A DNA stretch of 64,000 nucleotides from Pleomorphomonas sp. JP5 (GCF_023721815.1 NZ_JAMDLI010000005.1:47194-111193), one strand, 5' to 3'. Numbered from the stretch's first letter, positions 43,863-52,823 are shown. The notes: generated by a model not told the origin, from the sequence alone. A program made the numbers and translations.

Positions 43863-45151
43863 CCGACATGACCACCGCCCGGCTCGATGCCCAGACTTAC
43901 AAGACCTATGTCGACATCCTCAAGAAGGAGCTGATTCCGGCGCTCGGCTGCACCGAGCCGATCGCCGTCGCCTATGCCGCTGCCTATGCCACCGCCGTGC
44001 TGAAGACCCGCCCGGAGCGGGCGGAGGCCTGGTGCAGCGGCAACATCGTCAAGAACGTCAAGGGCGTGGTGGTGCCCAAGACCGGCGGGCTCAAGGGCAT
44101 CGACGCGGCGGCCATCGCCGGCATCGTCGGCGGCGACGCCAAGGCCGGCATGCAGGTGCTGGAGGCCGTGAAGCCGGTCCAGCGGCTGGAAATCCGCCAG
44201 CTGCTGGAGGCCGGTTACTGCCGCACGCATCTGATCGAGGGCGACGAGAACCTGCATATCATCGTCAAGGTGTTTGCCGGCGATGCCTCGGCCGAGGTGT
44301 CGATCAAGGGCTCGCACACCAACATCTGCCGCGTCGTCCGCGACGGCGAGGTGCTGGTCGACCGCGAGGTGGCCGTCGGCGAGGCGGCCGACGACGGGGC
44401 GTCGGCGCTCAACGTGCGCGACATCATCGCCTTCGCCGACACGGTGGACCTTGAGGACATCGCGCCGATCATCGCCGACCAGATCGAGAAGAACACCCGC
44501 ATTTCCGAGGAGGGGCTGAGCGGCCACTATGGCGTCAGCGTCGGTCGCACGCTCTTGAAATACGCCGGCTCCGACATCCGGACGCGGGCGAAGGCGCGGG
44601 CGGCGGCCGGCAGCGATGCCCGGATGAGCGGCTGCGCCTTGCCGGTGATCATCAACTCGGGCAGCGGCAACCAGGGCATGACCGCCTCCCTGCCGGTGAT
44701 CGCCTACGCCGAGGAGCTCGCGGTCGGCCGCGACAAGCTCTATCGGGCGCTGGTTCTCTCCAATCTGATCGCCATCCACCAGAAGACGTTGATCGGCAAG
44801 CTTTCGGCCTTCTGCGGCGCCGTCAGCGCCGCCTGCGGGGCGGGGGCGGCCATCACCTACATGCAGGGCGGCGACTTCGCGGCGATCTCGCGGACGATCA
44901 CCAACGCCATCGGCAACGTCGGCGGCATCGTCTGCGACGGGGCCAAGCCCTCCTGCGCCGCCAAGATCGCCTCGGCGGTCGACGCGGCGATCATGGCCCA
45001 TCACCTCGCCGTGGAAGGGCAGGCTTTCTCGGACGGCGAGGGCCTGGTGACCGCCGACGTGGAGGGCACCATCGCCAACATCGGCCAGGTCGCCAGCGTC
45101 GGCATGAAGGGCACTGACCTCGAAATCCTGAAACTGATGATCGGGGGATAA
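43859..45151 (+). CDS. L-cysteine desulfidase (UPF0597/CyuA-type)
   Basis: 430 residues, an Fe-S enzyme of the serine dehydratase-alpha/cysteine desulfidase family. The hallmark LGCTEPIAVAYAAAY puts Cys31 near the substrate; further likely cluster cysteines are in SGCALPVI, FCGAVSAACG and CDGAKPSCAAK. Converts L-cysteine to pyruvate, ammonia and sulfide. It starts in a 4-bp overlap with the ATC hydrolase gene; a slightly later ATG (43868) is possible. A permease gene follows 200 bp downstream. Confidence 0.85.
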   Translation: MTDMTTARLDAQTYKTYVDILKKELIPALGCTEPIAVAYAAAYATAVLKTRPERAEAWCSGNIVKNVKGVVVPKTGGLKGIDAAAIAGIVGGDAKAGMQVLEAVKPVQRLEIRQLLEAGYCRTHLIEGDENLHIIVKVFAGDASAEVSIKGSHTNICRVVRDGEVLVDREVAVGEAADDGASALNVRDIIAFADTVDLEDIAPIIADQIEKNTRISEEGLSGHYGVSVGRTLLKYAGSDIRTRAKARAAAGSDARMSGCALPVIINSGSGNQGMTASLPVIAYAEELAVGRDKLYRALVLSNLIAIHQKTLIGKLSAFCGAVSAACGAGAAITYMQGGDFAAISRTITNAIGNVGGIVCDGAKPSCAAKIASAVDAAIMAHHLAVEGQAFSDGEGLVTADVEGTIANIGQVASVGMKGTDLEILKLMIGG

Positions 45152-45154
45152 ATT

Positions 45155-45275
45155 CTACTCCGGCGGCCATCTGAGCCGACTTTCTGCGCTTCCGGTGCTC
45201 ACGGACCTCAAGTCCGTTGCGCTCCGGTTCTCGACAGCCGCCCCAGCTGACTCACCGGAGCGAATTTCTAGGCGA
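45155..45275 (+). repeat. Second palindromic repeat family (B)
   Basis: Element with TGCGCTTCCGGTGCTCACGG, GACCTCAAGTCCG and CGCTCCGGTTCTCG, then CACCGGAGCGAATTTC. A related copy lies at 54460-54660. It separates the desulfidase and permease genes. Confidence 0.65.
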
Positions 45276-45358
45276 AGCCGCGAATAACTCGGGCTCACTA
45301 CGTAGAACCCGAGAGAACAATTTTCCCATCGAAGAAGAAACCTTAAACGTGGAGTGAC

Positions 45359-46486
45359 ATGATGGAAAAAGCACTGAACCTGAAGAAGGTCGTCCTGTTG
45401 GCCGGCGCGTTGTCGGCCTACTGGATCGGCTCGGGCTTCTCGACCGGGCAGGAAATCCTGCAGTTCTTCGCCAGCAGCGGAACAAACGGGCTGATCGCCG
45501 CGCTCATCTTCATGGTGATCATGAGCGTGTTGACGTTCCTGCTGTTCAGCGTCGGCCAGCGGAAGCAGTTCAAGAACCCCTATGACGTGTTCGAACACTA
45601 CTGCGGCAAGTATGTGGGACAGGTCTACATCTGGTACAGCGTCGCTCTGATCTACGGCATCATGGTGGTGATGCTGGCCGGCGCCGGCGCTACCATCCAC
45701 CAGTATTTCCAGGTGCCGACCTACGCGGGCATCTGGATCATCGGCCTGTTGGCGCTCGGCACCACGCTGCTCGGCGTCGAGAAGCTGATCAACATCATCG
45801 GCACCATCGGGCCGGTGAAGATCGTGTTCATGGTCATCGTCGGATGCGCCGGCCTCTACACGCTGTCGCAGCAGCCGGGCCTGCTCAGCCAGGCCAACGA
45901 GGTGATGCCGACCCTGGGCTTTGCCAAGGCCTCGTCCAACTGGGCCTGGTCGGGCGCGCTCTACGCCTTCCTGGCGCTGATCGTCAGCATTCCGTTCCAG
46001 GTGGCTTGCGGCGCCTCGGCCGGCAGCCTCAGGGAAGCGCGCGTCGCCGCCATCGTCGGCGTCGCCGGCTTCACGCTGGCCATCGTCATGCTGGTGCTGG
46101 CCGAACTGGTCTACCACGACCTGATCGTCGGCGAGCAGGTTCCGACGCTGGCGATCACCAACGCCATCTCGCCGGTGCTGGGCTTCATCTTCACCGCGCT
46201 GATCGTCCTGTGCATCTACTCGGCGGTGGCCTCGTTCCTCCTGATGACCGTGCGCAAGTTCGCCGCCGACAAGACGATGAAGTTCAACCTGATCGCCACC
46301 GGCCTTGCCGCCGTCGGCATCGTGTTCGGCGGCATCCTGCCGTTCGACCAGCTGGTCAACCTGTTGTTCCCCTTCGCGGGCTACTCGGCCATCGTCTTCG
46401 CCGGCTTCATGATCTTCAAGGAGTTCATCGCCCGCAAGTCCGATGACGCCGTCGTCAGCCCGGCCGCGATCGAAAAGGCGAACTGA
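45359..46486 (+). CDS. YkvI/BrnQ-like amino acid permease
   Basis: 375-residue membrane transporter with about ten segments. It starts with KKVVLLAGALSAYWIGSGFS and TGQEILQFF, the unwound-helix motif of the APC/YkvI family. GGAG is 4 bp before ATG 45359 (or 45362). It stands just after the cysteine desulfidase, so uptake of cysteine or a thiazoline is plausible, but the spacer and repeat argue for separate expression. Substrate not proven. Confidence 0.82.
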   Translation: MMEKALNLKKVVLLAGALSAYWIGSGFSTGQEILQFFASSGTNGLIAALIFMVIMSVLTFLLFSVGQRKQFKNPYDVFEHYCGKYVGQVYIWYSVALIYGIMVVMLAGAGATIHQYFQVPTYAGIWIIGLLALGTTLLGVEKLINIIGTIGPVKIVFMVIVGCAGLYTLSQQPGLLSQANEVMPTLGFAKASSNWAWSGALYAFLALIVSIPFQVACGASAGSLREARVAAIVGVAGFTLAIVMLVLAELVYHDLIVGEQVPTLAITNAISPVLGFIFTALIVLCIYSAVASFLLMTVRKFAADKTMKFNLIATGLAAVGIVFGGILPFDQLVNLLFPFAGYSAIVFAGFMIFKEFIARKSDDAVVSPAAIEKAN

Positions 46487-46610
46487 CAGCCCTTTCGCCG
46501 ACCGTCTCTTCGGGTTCCCCCTGTCGAAAGGCACGGGGAGCCCGTTGGCGTTTCATGACCGTAGCCGAAAGAGGGGGCGCGAACCGATGGACCCGGCGCG
46601 GATAGGGCGC

Positions 46611-46714
46611 TAGAGCATTCGCCGACCGGAGTGAAACGAGGGTCGAAAAGATGATGCTTCACAAACAAGAGTTTGGAGCGCCGATCTGATTCAGTCAGAT
46701 CGAATGGCGCTCTA
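46611..46714. repeat. Rhizobiales-type palindromic element (family D)
   Basis: About 104 bp between TAGAGC and GCTCTA, with AAAAGATGATGCTTCACAAA inside and the internal hairpin GATCTGA-TTCAG-TCAGATC (46683-46701). Such elements are very common between Rhizobiales genes. It abuts the cation efflux gene. Confidence 0.75.
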
Positions 46715-46749
46715 TGTCCGCTACGCCGCGTTTTCCGGAGTCGACCCCC

Positions 46750-47640
46750 ATGACCACCACAACCACGCATCTCGCCGTCGGCAGCCTTGTCGTGGGCGTC
46801 GCCGTGCTGGCGCTGAAGGCCTTCGCCTACTGGCTGACCGGCTCGGTGGCGCTGATGTCGGATGCGCTCGAGAGCATCGTCAACGTGGTGACGGCGCTGG
46901 TGGCGCTGGTGGCCATCCGCGTCGCCGCCGCGCCGGCCGACGCCGCCCACCCCTACGGCCACTACAAGGCGGAGTTCTTCAGCGCCGTGATCGAGGGGGC
47001 GATGATCATCGTCGCCGCTGTGCTGATCATGAACGAGGCCTGGAAGGGCCTGTTGTCGCCGCGCGCGCTGGATGCGCCCTTCGAGGGCCTGCTGGTCAAC
47101 GGCTTGGCGACGGCGATCAACGGGGTGTGGTGCTGGGTGCTGATCGTCTGGGGGCGGCGGCACAAGTCGCCGGCGCTGGTGGCCGACGGCCATCACCTTC
47201 TCTCCGACGTGCTGTCGTCGGGCGCGGTGGTGGTCGGCGTTCTCCTGGCGGTGCTGACCGGCTGGTACGTGCTCGACCCCATCCTGGCCGGGCTGGTGGC
47301 GATCAACATTCTCCGCTCGGGCTGGAAGGTGGTGATGTCGTCGCTGAGCGGGCTGCTGGACGAGGCGGTGCCGGAAGAGCAGCTGTCGCGGATGCGCACG
47401 GTGATCGCCACCGCCACGGACGGCGTCATCGAGGTGCACGACCTCCGCACCCGCCACGCCGGCCGGATGACGTTCGTCGACTGCCATCTGGTGGTGCCCG
47501 GCAAGACCACCGTCGACGAAGCGCATGAGAAATGCGACGCCATCGAGGAGGCCGTGCGCGACGAGTTCGGCGACGTCACCATCACCATCCACGTGGAGCC
47601 CGACAGCCACGCCGAAGAAGGACGGACGATGGTGCTGTAG
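46750..47640 (+). CDS. Cation diffusion facilitator (CDF) efflux protein
   Basis: 296-residue metal/H+ antiporter. Metal-site residues are in LMSDALES (TM2) and DGHHLLSD (TM5), with the cytoplasmic C-terminal domain (TIHVEPDSHAEEGRTMVL) present. Six membrane segments. CDFs export Zn2+, Co2+, Fe2+ or Mn2+ to the periplasm; the metal here is not decided. GGAG before ATG 46750 sets the start. Confidence 0.88.
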   Translation: MTTTTTHLAVGSLVVGVAVLALKAFAYWLTGSVALMSDALESIVNVVTALVALVAIRVAAAPADAAHPYGHYKAEFFSAVIEGAMIIVAAVLIMNEAWKGLLSPRALDAPFEGLLVNGLATAINGVWCWVLIVWGRRHKSPALVADGHHLLSDVLSSGAVVVGVLLAVLTGWYVLDPILAGLVAINILRSGWKVVMSSLSGLLDEAVPEEQLSRMRTVIATATDGVIEVHDLRTRHAGRMTFVDCHLVVPGKTTVDEAHEKCDAIEEAVRDEFGDVTITIHVEPDSHAEEGRTMVL

Positions 47641-47682
47641 GCTGTCCGGGTTGATCGATCCTTCAGGCAGGAGGAGGCGGGT

Positions 47683-48075
47683 ATGGCGGAGTTCGAAGGC
47701 GGGTGCCTGTGCGGCGCCGTGCGTTTCAAGGCGACGGGGCGGCCCTATCGGGTGGGGCTTTGCCACTGCCTGGATTGCCGCAAGCTGAGCGGCGCGCCGT
47801 TCCACGCCTCGGCGATCTTTGCCGCGGAGGCCGTGGAGATCGCGGGCGAGACCTCAGAGTACAAGGGCCGGCGCTTCTGCCCGCGCTGCGGCGCACTGGT
47901 GTACGGGATGAGCGGCGACGAGGTGGAGGTGAGCCTCGGTGCCCTCGACGCCCCCAACCAGCTGACGCCCACCTACGAGCTATGGACCATCCGCCGCGAA
48001 AGCTGGCTGCCGCCGTTCCCGCTGAAGCACAGCTACGAACGCAACCGCGAGGGGGTGGGGAGGAGTGAGGATTAG
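47683..48075 (+). CDS. GFA family protein (DUF636/CENP-V-like)
   Basis: 130 residues with zinc-binding cysteines in GGCLCGAVRF, CHCLDCRKL and FCPRCGALVY, the three-part signature of the glutathione-dependent formaldehyde-activating (GFA) family. Most members have no demonstrated activity. It starts behind GGAGGAGGCGG. Confidence 0.85.
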   Translation: MAEFEGGCLCGAVRFKATGRPYRVGLCHCLDCRKLSGAPFHASAIFAAEAVEIAGETSEYKGRRFCPRCGALVYGMSGDEVEVSLGALDAPNQLTPTYELWTIRRESWLPPFPLKHSYERNREGVGRSED

Positions 48076-48079
48076 GAGG

Positions 48080-48285
48080 GAGCTCTATATCGGCGTTGCG
48101 CTTCGTTCTGCCCGAGGTCCTGCGCCTAAAGCGCAGGATGACGATTAATTGATATAAAACAGGTAGATGGCGTAGAGCTCTTCGTGCGCCGAACGATCTC
48201 CCCCCACCATAAGGCCGTCATCCTGCGCTTCAGGCGCAGGACCTCGGGCCGGAAGGGGCGCGTGGTTGATATCGGGCGTCATAGA
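48080..48285. repeat. Head-to-head pair of GATATC-type palindromic repeats
   Basis: F copy about 48085-48165 and R copy about 48215-48285, both with the CCTGCGC(C/T)T(A/C)AAGCGCAGG arms. The R copy ends in GGCGTCATAGACC near the next gene. Confidence 0.83.
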
Positions 48286-48328
48286 CCCTAGGGTTGCGCA
48301 ACCTTCTCATGTCGATGATGCTCGCAGC

Positions 48329-48619
48329 ATGAAGTCCGGTTGCGTTTACATCGTCACCAACAAGCCGCGGGGTGTGCTCTACGTTGGCGTTACCTCCGAT
48401 CTGGAGGGGCGGATCTGGGAGCATCGCAACCATATCTATCGCGGGTTCACCGACAGCTACAACTGTACGCGGCTGGTCTGGTACGAGGATTGCGGCGACA
48501 TCGCCGAGGCCATTCATCGAGAGAAGCGGCTGAAGTTCTGGAAGCGTGCCTGGAAGATCAGGCTGATCGAAGAGATGAACCCCGAGTGGGAGGATCTGTT
48601 CGAGACGATCATGTGGTGA
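48329..48619 (+). CDS. GIY-YIG nuclease superfamily protein (YhbQ-like)
   Basis: 96 residues. GCVYIVTNKPRGVLYVGVTS contains the VYI and YVG strands, followed by DLEGRIWEHRN. Typical of the small GIY-YIG proteins of bacterial genomes whose function is unclear (UPF0213). ATG 48329 begins the domain. Confidence 0.82.
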   Translation: MKSGCVYIVTNKPRGVLYVGVTSDLEGRIWEHRNHIYRGFTDSYNCTRLVWYEDCGDIAEAIHREKRLKFWKRAWKIRLIEEMNPEWEDLFETIMW

Positions 48620-48621
48620 GG

Positions 48622-48955
48622 GGAGCCTGATATCGGCGTGGCACCCTTTTCTGCCCGAGGTCCTGCGCCTTCGCCACTGCTGTCCGGTTTAAATCGCCAA
48701 CCCAGGGAGAAGCATCTGCCTTGGATCGCTTACGGGCGGTTTGGGTGGTGTCCTGCTCGTGTCCAGAACGCGGCTAAACGTCTGAAGACGAGTAGAATCA
48801 ATGCCATGCACCCTGTCCAGTGATTTAAACCGGACAGCAGTGGCCTTCGCGCAGGATGACAATTTATGTATATGTTTTCATTATATAATTCTGTCATCCT
48901 GCGCGAAGGCGCAGGACCTCGGGACCAGTGGAGCGAGCGGTCGATATAGGTCTCC
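48622..48955. repeat. GATATC-type repeat pair split by a MITE
   Basis: F copy (about 48622-48675 and 48841-48880) with the MITE at 48675-48840 inserted in its hairpin, and an R copy (about 48885-48955). Removing the MITE restores a CCTGCGCCTTCGCGCAGG hairpin. Confidence 0.85.
48675..48840. mobile_element. MITE of 166 bp, 21-bp perfect inverted ends
   Basis: Ends begin CACTGCTGTCCGGTTTAAAT; the right end is the perfect reverse complement over 21 bp. It is flanked by direct repeats GCCTTCGC on both sides (8 bp), target duplication from the hairpin arm. It has no coding capacity. Its first 77 bp are identical to the beginning of the element at 63910, so it is a non-autonomous derivative of that insertion sequence. 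Confidence 0.88.
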
Positions 48956-48957
48956 CC

Positions 48958-49806
48958 CTACGCGCCGCCTTCCAGCTTTTCCGACGAGAACCACACATCG
49001 CGGTAGACGGCGAGGGCGGATTGGTCGGGGGTGCGGTCGGTGGTGCGCCAGATGGAGCGGAGGGTGCGGGCCGCGTCGACGCTCGCTGGCAGCTTTTGCG
49101 GCTGCAGTTCGGACGACGCGCCGACGCAGGGGATGAACCAGGCGCGCATCAAGGGGGTGGCGGAAAAGCCGCCATTGCAGGCCTTGACGAGCAGCGTCAG
49201 CGCGATGTCCTCGCTTGGCCGCCAGGGGAAGATCAGCCGGCCCCCGGGGTTGAGGGCGTCGAGCCAGTCGACCGGCGGCGCGGCGACGCCGGCGTTCACG
49301 TAGATCACGTCGGATTTCGGCAGCGGCTGGGCGGTGGCGTCGCCGGTCACCACGGTCACGCCCTCCATGGGCGCGAGGTTGCGGCGGGCGAGCTCGGCGA
49401 GGCGCTCGTCGATCTCGAAGGCGGTGACCGAGCCGGTGGGCAGCACCAGCATTTGCAGGATGGCGGTGTAGTAGCCGGCGCCTGCCCCGACGTGGGTCAC
49501 CGCCTCGCCGGCCTGAGGGGCGACGGCGCCCATCCAGGCGGCGTGCAGCGAAGGCTCGCCGTTGTTGATGCCCTTGGCCGCGTCGAGCGTGACCAGCACA
49601 TCCTGGTAGAGATAGGCGGGGTCGGCGCTGGGCGTGTCGACGGGGCGGCCATGGAAGACGATCCGCCAGGGACCGGGCGGCGAGAAGGCCTCGCGCGGGA
49701 TGGCCTCGAAGGCCCGGCCGAGCCGGGGGTCGGGCCACTTGCTGGCGGCGCCCATCAACCGGGCATAAAAAGTCCTGATCTCCTCGATGCCGGCGCGTTT
49801 GGGCAT
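48958..49806 (-). CDS. Protein-L-isoaspartate methyltransferase-like
   Basis: 282-residue PCMT-family protein. SAM-binding region TAFEIDERLAELARRNLAPM and the upstream GAGAGYYTAILQMLVLP replace the usual GxGSGY. It has DPRLGRAFEAIPREAFSPPG at the N-terminus, as in PCMT. Substrate may be other than isoaspartyl peptides, and the family has many divergent members. Start at 49806. Confidence 0.75.
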   Translation of the reverse strand: MPKRAGIEEIRTFYARLMGAASKWPDPRLGRAFEAIPREAFSPPGPWRIVFHGRPVDTPSADPAYLYQDVLVTLDAAKGINNGEPSLHAAWMGAVAPQAGEAVTHVGAGAGYYTAILQMLVLPTGSVTAFEIDERLAELARRNLAPMEGVTVVTGDATAQPLPKSDVIYVNAGVAAPPVDWLDALNPGGRLIFPWRPSEDIALTLLVKACNGGFSATPLMRAWFIPCVGASSELQPQKLPASVDAARTLRSIWRTTDRTPDQSALAVYRDVWFSSEKLEGGA

Positions 49807-49954
49807 GGCGGGGCCTCGTGTTCCGATAAGGGTATCCGGGACATATGGGGTCGATCGCCGAGATGGGTAGATGGAGAGGGCGATCCGTTTGCTTTACATC
49901 GGGATGCTAACTGGTACCGTGAGATCAAGATAGCGACGGCTTCGGAGGCAGGCA

Positions 49955-50797
49955 ATGAAGGCAAACAACCGACTGGCATTTTCGCGCGCGCCTTCCTGCG
50001 TCACCTGCGGCACGCAGTATCCGGAAGCGGAGCGGATGGACGTTTGTCCGGTGTGCAGCGACGAACGGCAGTATGTCGGCTGGGAAGGTCAGCGCTGGAC
50101 CACCTCGGCCGAGGTGGCCGCGCAGCATGAGATCCGCTTCGAGGATTGCGCCGGGGTGACGACGCTGTCGGTGACGCCGTCGTTTGCCATCGGCCAGCGC
50201 GCCTTCCTGATCCCGCAGGCGGGCGGCATGGTGATGTGGGAGTGCCTGCCCATCGTGACCGACGCCGCCCTGGAGCGGATCGCCGAGCTGAGTGCGGACG
50301 GGGGCGGCGTGCAGGCCATCGCCATCTCGCACCCGCATTTCTATTCGGCCGTGCTGGAGTGGAGCGCCGCGCTGGGCGGCGTGCCGATCTACCTCAACGA
50401 GGCGGACGAGGACTGGGTGCGCTTCGACAGCCCCTTCCTGCGCTTCTGGGACGGCGACCGCTTCACCCTGACCGACGCCATCGATCTCGTGCATCTGCCC
50501 GGCCATTTCGACGGCAGCTCCGGGCTGTTGTGGAAGACCGGGCCGCGCCCCGGCGGCAGCCTGTTCACCGGCGACGCGCTGATGGTGGCCATGGACCGGC
50601 GCTTCGTCAGCTTCATGTGGAGCTACCCCAACATGGTGCCGCTGGGCCCCAAGGCGCTGGCGCGGCTGGAGCGGATGGTGGCGCCGCTGGCGTTTTCCGA
50701 CATCTACAGCTCGTTTGCGGGGCGGGAGATCATCGGCGACGCCAAGGCGCGGGTGGAGGCGTCATTTGTTCGATACAAGGCGGCGCTAGAGGGGTAG
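49955..50797 (+). CDS. MBL fold metallo-hydrolase with N-terminal zinc ribbon
   Basis: 280 residues. N-terminal CVTCGTQYPEA and VCPVCSDERQ form a CX2C...CX2C zinc ribbon. The MBL region has SHPHFYSAVLEWS, LVHLPGHFDGSSGL and TGDALMV, which are reduced versions of the HxHxDH and HxD-type metal sites: the first motif lacks the full HxHxDH. It is probably a hydrolase, but activity may be altered. Function unknown. Confidence 0.75.
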   Translation: MKANNRLAFSRAPSCVTCGTQYPEAERMDVCPVCSDERQYVGWEGQRWTTSAEVAAQHEIRFEDCAGVTTLSVTPSFAIGQRAFLIPQAGGMVMWECLPIVTDAALERIAELSADGGGVQAIAISHPHFYSAVLEWSAALGGVPIYLNEADEDWVRFDSPFLRFWDGDRFTLTDAIDLVHLPGHFDGSSGLLWKTGPRPGGSLFTGDALMVAMDRRFVSFMWSYPNMVPLGPKALARLERMVAPLAFSDIYSSFAGREIIGDAKARVEASFVRYKAALEG

Positions 50798-50798
50798 A

Positions 50799-50898
50799 GC
50801 AACTCCAGCAAAAGTGGGAACCGGTTTTGCGTCCGGAGTTGCGTGAGAGAAAAGAGATAGAGCACGTTGGCGAACCAGAGTTCGCCGGACGGGCTCTA
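50799..50898. repeat. Rhizobiales-type palindromes (family C plus D-like)
   Basis: GCAACTCC at 50799-50806 pairs with GGAGTTGC at 50835-50842, and CAAAAGTGGGAACCGGTTTT lies between them; it is followed by a TAGAGC...GCTCTA unit at about 50858-50898. The same C sequence occurs at 54520-54575. Confidence 0.7.
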
Positions 50899-50956
50899 TG
50901 GCGCGGAAACTCGGGAAGCCGGTTGCCGCCTTGCCGAACTGCCCCAGGGGAAGACC

Positions 50957-51367
50957 ATGAGCCCGACGAAGCTCGGATTGCTTGTTTGCCTCTTGATTCT
51001 CAATGGGGCCACGCTTGCTCACGCCGCCTGCCTCACATCGGTCACCGAGCTCAAGGCCGAGGGGGTGAAGGCGCGCTGGCAGGAGACGACCGCCGACGAT
51101 GGCAAGCCGCTGACAATCGTCATCGCGGATGGAGCCGGCGGTCTTGTCTACTCGGCCAGCAAGGCCGGTGAGCCGTGGCTGACCGGGAAGGCAACCGTCT
51201 GTCGGTCCGGAGACACGACGACGGTGACCTTGAACAACACCAAGGCCACCAGCCATGTTCCGCTGGTCACAAGGATGGTGCTGCCCTCCACACTGTCGGC
51301 CCCCATCGTCAACGACGAGATCCGGCTGGCCGGCGGCGCCTGGCGCGGGACCTTCGTCGGAAGGTGA
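50957..51367 (+). CDS. Secreted hypothetical protein
   Basis: 136 residues with a clear signal peptide (MSPTKLGLLVCLLILNGATL then AHA). The mature part is beta-rich (WQETTADDGKPLTIVIADGA, then TTVTLNNTKATSHVPLVTRM). AGGGGAAG precedes the start. No family is recognised. Confidence 0.65.
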   Translation: MSPTKLGLLVCLLILNGATLAHAACLTSVTELKAEGVKARWQETTADDGKPLTIVIADGAGGLVYSASKAGEPWLTGKATVCRSGDTTTVTLNNTKATSHVPLVTRMVLPSTLSAPIVNDEIRLAGGAWRGTFVGR

Positions 51368-51369
51368 GG

Positions 51370-51540
51370 GGGAGGGGGCGTGATAATGGCCGGTGAGATT
51401 TCTCGTCCTGAGGTCCTGCGCCTTCGCGCAGGATGACAAATTTATATAATTAAAACAAATATTTATACGTCATCCTGAGCGAAGGCGCAGGACCTCAGTA
51501 CGAGAAGGTGCCGACGGACGTATCACTCTGCCGGCGCGGC
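51370..51540. repeat. Head-to-head pair of GATATC-type palindromic repeats
   Basis: F copy about 51372-51445 and R copy about 51465-51535 with the CCTGCGCCTTCGCGCAGG arms. Confidence 0.8.
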
Positions 51541-51801
51541 TGGAACTCGATCTCGTCGCTCGTTTTCACTGCAACCTGACGTCGGATCGGCCGCCGCGCC
51601 GAGTCTTTTGGGCGAATTGTCTACCTCCAAAAACAAGATTATGAAGAAGCCCCCATCGGGGTTTACCCGTAGGGCGCGGCTCGATCCGGCGGAGGAGGGA
51701 TCGGCGTCTCGCTCTTTGGTTGGGATGGTTCGCGCGGAGGGCGGATCAGGGCTGGAGGACCTTCAGGACGTCGTGGCCAACGCTTCTCGAGGAGGAAAAG
51801 C

Positions 51802-52785
51802 GTGGACAGGTCAGATGAACTTCACGCACGCCACATCAGGGACACGCTGGCCGCGGACGGGGCGGCCCGCTCGGTCATCGCCGCGTCGTGGCATCGCTCG
51901 CAGGTGTTGCACAAGCTCGACCCGGCATCGCCGCGCCCGCCCGACTGGCGGCTGACCGCTGAGGAGATCGCGCTGGCCCGTGAGCCGCTGGAGCCGCTGA
52001 TCGCCTGCGCGACCGGCGCCATGGATCGCCTGCACGCCGCCGTCGGCGGTGTCGGCTGCTGCGTGCTGCTGGCCGATCGCAATGGCGTTCCGCTCGAACG
52101 GCGGGGCGCGGCCGGCGACGACGCCACCTTCAGCGCCTGGGGCCTGTGGGTCGGCACGCCGTGGAGCGAGGAGAGCCAGGGCACCAACGGCATCGGCACC
52201 GCCATCGCCGAACAGCGGCCGGTGACCATCCATCGCGACCAGCATTTCTTCAGCCGCAACGCGCTTCTGAGCTGCACCTCCTCGCCGATCCACGACGCCG
52301 ACGGGCAGCTCGCCGCAGTGATCGACGTCTCCTCCTGCCGGGCCGACCTGACCGAGGGCTTCCTGACGCTGATCGGCCAGTCGGTGGTCGACGCGGCGCG
52401 GCGCATCGAGTGCGACCTGTTCCGCCGCGCCTTCCCCAAGAGCCGCATCATCCTCGCCCCCTCGCCGGAAGGGCGGGCCGACGCGCTGGTCGCCGTCGAC
52501 GGCCACGAGCTGATCGTCGGCGCCACCCGCGCCGCCCGGCAGCTGCTCGGCCTCAGCGCGGCGGATCTCGACGGCCGAACGCCGCTCGGCGACCTGATCG
52601 CCCGCGAGCGCGAAGCCGACGACCTCGCCGCCGGCGAACGCTCGGTGGTGCAGCGGGCGCTGGCGCGGGCGCGCGGCAACGTGTCGCAGGCCGCCGAACT
52701 CCTCGGCATCAGCCGAGCCACGCTGCACCGCAAGCTCAACAAACTCGGCCTGCATGAGCGGGTTGCCCACGCTTCGGTGGCCTGA
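51802..52785 (+). CDS. GAF-Fis transcriptional activator of the aldehyde dehydrogenase
   Basis: 327 residues: a GAF domain in the middle (GCCVLLADRNGVPLERRGAA), then ESQGTNGIGTAIAEQRPVTI, and a C-terminal Fis-type HTH (NVSQAAELLGISRATLHRKL). It lacks the AAA+ domain of sigma-54 activators, like other stand-alone regulators next to alcohol/aldehyde oxidation genes. GTG 51802 follows GGAGGAAAAG. The palindrome TGTCGCAG-AA-CTGCGACA at 52806-52823 is its likely binding site, 100 bp before aldehyde dehydrogenase. Confidence 0.83.
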   Translation: MDRSDELHARHIRDTLAADGAARSVIAASWHRSQVLHKLDPASPRPPDWRLTAEEIALAREPLEPLIACATGAMDRLHAAVGGVGCCVLLADRNGVPLERRGAAGDDATFSAWGLWVGTPWSEESQGTNGIGTAIAEQRPVTIHRDQHFFSRNALLSCTSSPIHDADGQLAAVIDVSSCRADLTEGFLTLIGQSVVDAARRIECDLFRRAFPKSRIILAPSPEGRADALVAVDGHELIVGATRAARQLLGLSAADLDGRTPLGDLIAREREADDLAAGERSVVQRALARARGNVSQAAELLGISRATLHRKLNKLGLHERVAHASVA

Positions 52786-52805
52786 TCCACATCCCGTCAT
52801 CGGAC

Positions 52806-52823
52806 TGTCGCAGAACTGCGACA
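52806..52823. promoter_or_regulatory. Activator binding palindrome upstream of aldehyde dehydrogenase
   Basis: TGTCGCAG-AA-CTGCGACA, perfect 8-bp arms. It fits the inverted sites of AcoR-like regulators and lies between the activator gene and its presumed target. A -24/-12 element could not be identified with confidence. Confidence 0.55.

Noticed and set aside
51802..52785. Full sigma-54 activator (AcoR)
   Set aside because: The AAA+ domain with GAFTGA is absent between the GAF and Fis parts; only the flanking domains are present.
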